Assembly (NCBI GenBank): GCA_964247725.1
Contig: CAXTVM010000056.1
Coordinates: 1-18,718, forward strand
Source of the DNA: Lichenicola sp964247725
GTDB lineage: Bacteria; Pseudomonadota; Alphaproteobacteria; Acetobacterales; Acetobacteraceae
Direction of reading: 5' to 3'
Length of the DNA: 18,718 nt
How positions within the stretch are numbered: the stretch's first letter is position 1; every line of letters starts with the position of its first letter. This document shows positions 14,544 through 18,718 of the stretch, piece by piece. Below the pieces are notes generated by a model, which ran no database searches, was not told the DNA's origin, and saw only the letters and a list, made by a program, of their open reading frames with translations. Both the position numbers and the translations under genes were made by a program.

Positions 14544-14561
14544 CCGACCGGGCCGGACGCG

Positions 14562-15776
14562 ATGCCGGAACTCGCCCAGCGCCTGCGCCACCTGTCCGCG
14601 CCGGCCACGGTCGGGATGTCTGTGCGGGCGCGGGCACTCCGCGAGCAGGGCCACGACGTGATCTCGCTGGCGATCGGCGAGCCGGATTTCGCGACCCCGG
14701 CCCATGCGGTCGCGGCGGCGCATGCGGCGGCGCTGGACGGCCACACCAAGTATCCGCCCACCGACGGCACCGCGGCGCTGAAGCGGGCGATCGCGGCCAA
14801 GTTCCGGCGGGAGAACGGCCTCGACTACCGGCCAGAGCAGATCTGCGTCAGCAACGGCGCCAAGCAGGTTCTGTTCAACGCGCTGGCGGCGACGCTCGAT
14901 CCTGGCGACGAGGTGGTGATCCCCGCACCGTACTGGGCCAGCTATCCGCTGATCGTGCAGCTGCTGGGCGGCGTGCCTGTGCTGTTGCCGTGCCGGGAGC
15001 AGGACGGCTTCCGCCCGGACCCGGCGGCATTGGCGCGCGCGATCGGGCCGCGCACGAGATGGGTGATCCTGAACTCGCCCAACAACCCGACCGGTGCGGT
15101 CTACCCGGAAGCGCTGCTGGCCGAGCTGGGCGCGGTGCTGCTGCGCCACCGCCACGTCTGGGTGCTGTGCGACGAGATCTACGAGCGGCTGGTGTTGGGG
15201 CAGGCGGCGCATGCCTCCCTGGCCCGGGTGGTGCCGGACCTCGCTGGGCGGGTGCTGACGCTGTCCGGCGTCTCCAAGAGCTACGCCATGACCGGCTGGC
15301 GGATCGGCTATGCCGGCGGCCCCGCCGCCCTGGTCGCGGCGATGACCACCGTGCAGAGCAACTCCACCTCCGGCGCGTCGTCGATCGGCCAGGCGGCGGC
15401 GGCGGCGGCGTTGTCTGGCCCGCAGCACGAGGTCGGCCTGATGCGCGACACCTACCGGCGCCGGCGCGACCTGGTGGTGTCGGCGCTGCGCGCGGTGCCT
15501 GGCCTCACCTGCGCCGTGCCGGACGGCGCGTTCTACGCCTATCCGGGGCTCGCCGGCTGCCTCGGCCGCACCAGCCCCGGCGGACGGCGTATCGACGGCG
15601 ACGACGACTTCGCCCTGGCCCTGCTGGAGGAGCGGCACGTGGCCGTGGTGGCCGGTTCCGCCTTCGGGCTCAGCCCGTTCATGCGGCTGAGCGTCGCCGC
15701 AGCCGACTCCGATTTGCACGAGGCCTGCCGCCGCATCGCCGCGTTCTGCCACGGCCTCGGCGGCCCCGCCCGCTAG
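14562..15776 (+). CDS. Class I PLP aminotransferase, tandem paralog
   Basis: A 404-aa paralog of the upstream aminotransferase with the same motifs at the same positions: Asn175 in NSPNNPTGA, Asp204 and Tyr207 in CDEIYE, Lys239 in GVSKSYAMTGWRIGY and Arg375 in SPFMRLSV. It differs where substrate is held: TKYPPTDGT replaces TKYTDVAGT, and the end of the active site reads SAFGLSP rather than SAFMFPG. It may therefore take a different amino acid (aspartate, prephenate/arogenate or aromatic donors are all possible in this subgroup). It starts 18 bp after the first gene with only a weak ribosome site (CCGGAC), so co-transcription is likely. Both copies look intact. Confidence 0.88.
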   Translation: MPELAQRLRHLSAPATVGMSVRARALREQGHDVISLAIGEPDFATPAHAVAAAHAAALDGHTKYPPTDGTAALKRAIAAKFRRENGLDYRPEQICVSNGAKQVLFNALAATLDPGDEVVIPAPYWASYPLIVQLLGGVPVLLPCREQDGFRPDPAALARAIGPRTRWVILNSPNNPTGAVYPEALLAELGAVLLRHRHVWVLCDEIYERLVLGQAAHASLARVVPDLAGRVLTLSGVSKSYAMTGWRIGYAGGPAALVAAMTTVQSNSTSGASSIGQAAAAAALSGPQHEVGLMRDTYRRRRDLVVSALRAVPGLTCAVPDGAFYAYPGLAGCLGRTSPGGRRIDGDDDFALALLEERHVAVVAGSAFGLSPFMRLSVAAADSDLHEACRRIAAFCHGLGGPAR

Positions 15777-16383
15777 CCCGTCGACGCGGCATGTCCCGGG
15801 TCGGGACGGTCTTCCTCAACTGGAACCGATCCATGGTCATCGGTGCCGGCATGGTCGCGGACGCTCAAGCGACCTCGTTTGCGCGAGCCGGACCGTCCGC
15901 GCGATCATTGTATCCAGCCGTCGTAGCTGCCTCGATACAACGATCGCCGTGGCGAACGACGGCCAGGTGTCGGCGTCGCGTCCGGCCCCCCATTTTGCCG
16001 ACGCCGCATCGATGGGGTACGTGGCGACGGTGGCGCGGTTGGCGATCGGCTGCAGCCCGGCCCTGCGGCTCTGCATCGCCGCTGGCGGTGCCAGCCGGCA
16101 CTAGGCCTGCCAGCCTGTCCGACGGGACCGGTCCAAGGAAACGATCCGGCACTCGTTTCGAACCGTATCGCAATTGGGACCGGATCTCGACGAGTGTGAC
16201 GTCGGTCCGCGCAGGGGGGGCGGTCGACTTATTGAGAGATCAAATCGATACGTGGCGCATCTCGGGAACCATCCGCAGATTTTTTTTCGCAGTTGAGACA
16301 AACTCCTCATGAAATCGATGTCATTTCATAATTTTCTAGGGAATTATGCGGCGGGCCACCCCCGGCTCTTATGGAGAGACGAT
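15777..16383. other. Long stretch without a convincing gene
   Basis: About 600 bp, with composition falling from GC-rich to mixed towards the right. Frames open on both strands (for example minus 15865-16173) lack ribosome sites and recognisable protein. Visible signals are a run of eight T at about 16279-16286 and an inverted repeat ATGAAAT/ATTTCAT (16309-16329, 7-base spacer), a possible operator for the next small gene. I could not assign a promoter with acceptable spacing. Confidence 0.4.
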
Positions 16384-16548
16384 ATGAACATCATGCGCGC
16401 GTTGCTCATCGTTGGTGCCGGCCTGGTCGCGACCGCGACCGCCCACGCGGCATCTGCCGGCCTGTCGATCAACGAGGACCACAAGGCGTCGAGGTGCAAG
16501 AGCGCCAACCTCTGCAGATCGGCGATCAACCCGCTCGCTCAATACTGA
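16384..16548 (+). CDS. Small secreted protein, unknown function (54 aa)
   Basis: A tiny hypothetical protein with a clear Sec signal peptide: MNIMRA, hydrophobic core LLIVGAGLVATATA and cleavage site near AHA-A at residues 20-23. The mature peptide would be about 32 residues with two cysteines (SRCKSANLCRS), which could form a disulfide in the periplasm or outside. I recognise no family. The ATG at 16384 has GGAGA at 16373-16377, 6 bp upstream, a strong site. The frame is open to an ATG at 16309, but the signal peptide and ribosome site favour 16384. A very large hairpin starts 2 bp after the stop. Confidence 0.55.
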   Translation: MNIMRALLIVGAGLVATATAHAASAGLSINEDHKASRCKSANLCRSAINPLAQY

Positions 16549-16550
16549 CA

Positions 16551-16598
16551 TCCTCGTCCGACTGATCGTCCACGGTCCGGACGATCAGTCGGACAGGA
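16551..16598. terminator. Large hairpin, probable bidirectional terminator
   Basis: A 16-bp perfect stem pairs GTCCGACTGATCGTCC (16556-16571) with its complement at 16579-16594 around a 7-base loop. Four more pairs (TCCT/AGGA) extend it past one bulged base. It lies between a rightward gene ending at 16548 and a leftward gene ending at 16687, as expected for a shared terminator. No T tract follows on either strand, so factor-independent action is not certain. Confidence 0.6.
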
Positions 16599-16686
16599 CG
16601 GCCTTGATCGAACCGAAACGATTCTATCCCCGGCGGATGACCAGGCCGGTGCCGGTCGGGCCCATCCCGACATCCCGGTCGTCAAG

Positions 16687-17577
16687 TCAGAGAAACCAGG
16701 CCTCCTCGGCCGCCAGCCCGGCGGCGAAGAACTCGCGCAGCATCAATGCCAGCTTCTGCGGCGCCTCTTCCGGAATGAAGTGGCCGGCCTCGATCGGGCC
16801 GCCGGCGATTTCGCTCTCGACGCCCTCGCCCCACAGCGCGCGCGGATCATACCAGCCGCCGATGCGGCCGCGGGTCCCCCATACCAGCATCACCGGGCAG
16901 GCGATGCGGCGATGTTGGCCACCGCCGCCGCCGCCACCCACGCTGTCGGCCAGGTCCGGCGTCGGCACCGGGCCGTCGGCGGCGGCGCCGTGCCCACGCA
17001 GCTCCTCGTTCCAGGGGCCTTCCAGCAGGTAGTCGGCGACCGCCTCGGGATGGAAGATCTCGCGTGCCTCGTCCGGCGCCGCCAGACGGAACCAGTCGTC
17101 CGGCGCCTGCATCTGCAGCGCCTCGGGCTTCGGGTGCAGCTGCGCGAACCAGCACGCCGCGTAGCCGGCCAGAGAGAACGCCATGTCCTGGCGTCCGGCG
17201 TGGCCCAGCAGCGGCACCGCCTCCACCAGGCCAACCTTCCGGATCCGCTCCGGCGCGTCGAGCGCCAGCCGGGCGGCGACGTGGGCGCCGAAATCGTGGC
17301 CGGCGACCGAGAACTGCCGGTGGCCGAACCGGCTCATCAGCGTCAGCATGTCGTGCGCGAGCTCGGCCTGGGTCAGGTGCGACGGCAGGTCGGCGCACAC
17401 CACGGCGAAGCGGTCGGCCAGCGCCGGCGCCACCTGGTGCCACATCGCATGCGTCTGCGGCTGGCCGTGCAGCAGCAGCAGCGGTTCCGCCTTCCAGCCC
17501 GCCACGCCGCCGGTGCGCATCCGGTAGCGGGTGCCGGACAGCGTCATCTCCTCGTAGTGGAAGCCCGCGAAGAACAT
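16687..17577 (-). CDS. Alpha/beta hydrolase, haloacetate dehalogenase or epoxide hydrolase type
   Basis: A 296-aa alpha/beta-hydrolase. LLLLHGQPQTHAMWHQVAPALA (33-54) holds the HG-x-P oxyanion region, VAGHDFGAHVAARL (91-104) carries nucleophile Asp95 in the G-H-D-x-G elbow typical of dehalogenases and epoxide hydrolases, and EAGHFIPEEAP (263-273) supplies His266. The DLPSHLTQAEL segment (63-73) is shorter than the usual DLRGYGDSxxP loop, so part of the pocket is missing or rebuilt. A run of seven glycines (214-220) interrupts the cap-to-core region just before the ACPVMLVWG strand, an unusual insertion. Substrate cannot be deduced. The ATG at 17577 gives a standard length; Met11 is an alternative. 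It diverges from the decarboxylase across about 230 bp. Confidence 0.85.
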   Translation of the reverse strand: MFFAGFHYEEMTLSGTRYRMRTGGVAGWKAEPLLLLHGQPQTHAMWHQVAPALADRFAVVCADLPSHLTQAELAHDMLTLMSRFGHRQFSVAGHDFGAHVAARLALDAPERIRKVGLVEAVPLLGHAGRQDMAFSLAGYAACWFAQLHPKPEALQMQAPDDWFRLAAPDEAREIFHPEAVADYLLEGPWNEELRGHGAAADGPVPTPDLADSVGGGGGGGQHRRIACPVMLVWGTRGRIGGWYDPRALWGEGVESEIAGGPIEAGHFIPEEAPQKLALMLREFFAAGLAAEEAWFL

Positions 17578-17805
17578 TGCACACCGTGTCCCTCAGCCAA
17601 CGCCGTCCGGGTCCGGCGCCGAGGCCGCCGTCCACCGGCAGCCAGGCCCTTCTCACGCCCGGTCCCTGGCCACACCATAAGCCGGCAATGCTTAACGATC
17701 CCAGACCAGCCCACCTGCCCTTGTTCCCGACCTTGCTCTCGCCCGCAATGGGTGGCGACGCCCGGTGCCGCCCTGCGGGCCCGTCGCCCCGGCCGGGAAG
17801 CCGCC

Positions 17806-18718
17806 ATGGCCGGGCTTGATCCGGACGATTGGGGCGCGCTTCGGGCGCTCGGCCACCGCATGCTGGACGACATGATCGACCGGCTGGCCGCGCAGTCCGG
17901 GCAGCCGGTCTGGACGCCGATGCCCGACGCCGAGCGGCACGCGCTGCGACGGCCGCTGCCGCGCGGTCCGACCGACCCCGCGGCGCTCTACGACGAGTTC
18001 CGGCAGCGGATCGCGCCGTATGCGCTCGGCAACACCCATCCGCGCTTCATGGGCTGGGTGCATGGCGGCGGCACCGGCGTCGGCATGCTGGCGGAGCTGC
18101 TGGCGGCGGGCCTGAACGCCAACCTCGGCGGCCGCGACCACGCGCCGATCGAGCTGGAGCGGGTGGTGGTCGCCTGGGCGGCGGAGATGGTCGGCATGCC
18201 CCGGGCGAGTTCGGGGCTGCTGGTCACCGGCTCGTCGGTGGCGAACCTGATCGCGGTGCTGGCCGCGCGGCGGCGGGCGGCCGGGGACGCGGTGCGGCGG
18301 GACGGGGTCGGCGGGCGCCACCTGGTCGGCTACGCCGGCGCCAGCGCTCATGGCTGCATCCCGCGCGCCTTCGACATGGCCGGGCTCGGCACCGGCGCGT
18401 TGCGGCAGATCGCGGTGGACGCCGACTACCGCATGGACGTGCCGGCGCTGGCCGACGCCGTGCGGCGCGACCGCGCGGCCGGGCTCGTGCCGTTCATGGT
18501 GGCGGCCACCGCCGGCGCGGTCGATACCGGCGCCATCGACGACCTCGACGCCGTCGCCCGCCTCTGCGCCGACGAGGGGCTGTGGTTCCACGTCGACGGC
18601 GCCTTCGGGGCGCTGGCGGCGCTGTCGCCGCGGATCCGGCCGCGCCTGGCCGGCATCGAGCGCGCCGACAGCCTGGCGTTCGACTTCCACAAATGGGCGC
18701 AGGTGCCCTACGACGCCG
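17806..18718 (+). CDS. Group II PLP-dependent decarboxylase, 3' end beyond window
   Basis: The first 304 codons of a decarboxylase of the aromatic-L-amino-acid/glutamate decarboxylase group, running off the window without a stop. Visible family marks are NTHPRFMGWVHGGG (substrate and PLP entry), His182 in ASAHGC (stacks on the PLP ring), Asp264 in FHVDGAFGA (binds the pyridine nitrogen), and Schiff-base Lys296 in SLAFDFHKWAQVPYDA. The substrate amino acid is not clear from this part. GGGAAG (17794-17799) is about 6 bp before the ATG. The frame is open further left, but the ribosome site and the usual N-terminus favour 17806. About a third of the protein should lie outside. Confidence 0.87.
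   Translation, partial: MAGLDPDDWGALRALGHRMLDDMIDRLAAQSGQPVWTPMPDAERHALRRPLPRGPTDPAALYDEFRQRIAPYALGNTHPRFMGWVHGGGTGVGMLAELLAAGLNANLGGRDHAPIELERVVVAWAAEMVGMPRASSGLLVTGSSVANLIAVLAARRRAAGDAVRRDGVGGRHLVGYAGASAHGCIPRAFDMAGLGTGALRQIAVDADYRMDVPALADAVRRDRAAGLVPFMVAATAGAVDTGAIDDLDAVARLCADEGLWFHVDGAFGALAALSPRIRPRLAGIERADSLAFDFHKWAQVPYDA

Noticed and set aside
13218..15752. 844-codon open frame on the minus strand
   Set aside because: It lies antisense to two aminotransferases with all catalytic motifs. Its product is low-complexity Arg/His/Gly-rich, a usual artefact of GC-rich codon use.
13838..16312. 824-codon open frame on the plus strand
   Set aside because: It is out of frame with both aminotransferases, arginine-rich and without recognisable domains; the real genes explain the DNA.

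Overview
The window comes from a high-G+C alphaproteobacterium. I infer Rhodospirillales, probably Acetobacteraceae, from the UPF0262 gene (an alphaproteobacterial family), the HNH and GluQ-RS neighbours, very high chromosomal G+C (47 of 60 bases in 10861-10920) and a GGGGCnnnGCCCC palindromic repeat of a type common in that group. The species cannot be fixed from sequence alone.

Region 1 (3-8495) is a complete integrative element of about 8.4 kb inserted in a tRNA-Glu(CTC) gene. A perfect 53-bp direct repeat (3-55 and 8443-8495) carries the tRNA 3' half and marks attL and attR; the right copy rebuilds an intact tRNA. Diverged 37-bp repeats inside each end (147-183, 8368-8404), each holding two 9-mers spaced 11 bp, look like arm-type integrase sites. 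Rightward genes are a tyrosine integrase, an AlpA/excisionase-like HTH protein, a small zinc-binding protein, three small unrecognised proteins and a DUF927 P-loop ATPase. This resembles a phage satellite or small replicating island. After the ATPase lies a gene-poor stretch of about 820 bp with two sets of inverted repeats, a candidate replication origin or recombination site. Leftward genes are a small serine recombinase, an MltR-like protein with an RNxxxH motif, and a two-pass membrane protein. The last two sit in AT-rich DNA (18 of 60 bases G+C in 7021-7080) unlike anything around them and are the best candidates for cargo, possibly a host-defence pair.

Region 2 (8448-18718) is ordinary chromosome: tRNA-Glu, marC with an overlapping UPF0262 gene, an HNH endonuclease, gluQ, a nested palindromic repeat, a GH13 glycoside hydrolase, two tandem class I aminotransferases, a long stretch without a convincing gene, a tiny secreted protein followed by a large hairpin, an alpha/beta hydrolase of the dehalogenase type, and the 5' part of a group II PLP-dependent decarboxylase that runs off the window.

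Within the element the genes fit together as follows: integrase and HTH protein for integration and excision, DUF927 ATPase for replication from the repeat-rich region, serine recombinase for resolution or a second recombination step, and an AT-rich accessory pair of unknown function. The integration logic is seen directly; replication, satellite lifestyle and defence are inferences.
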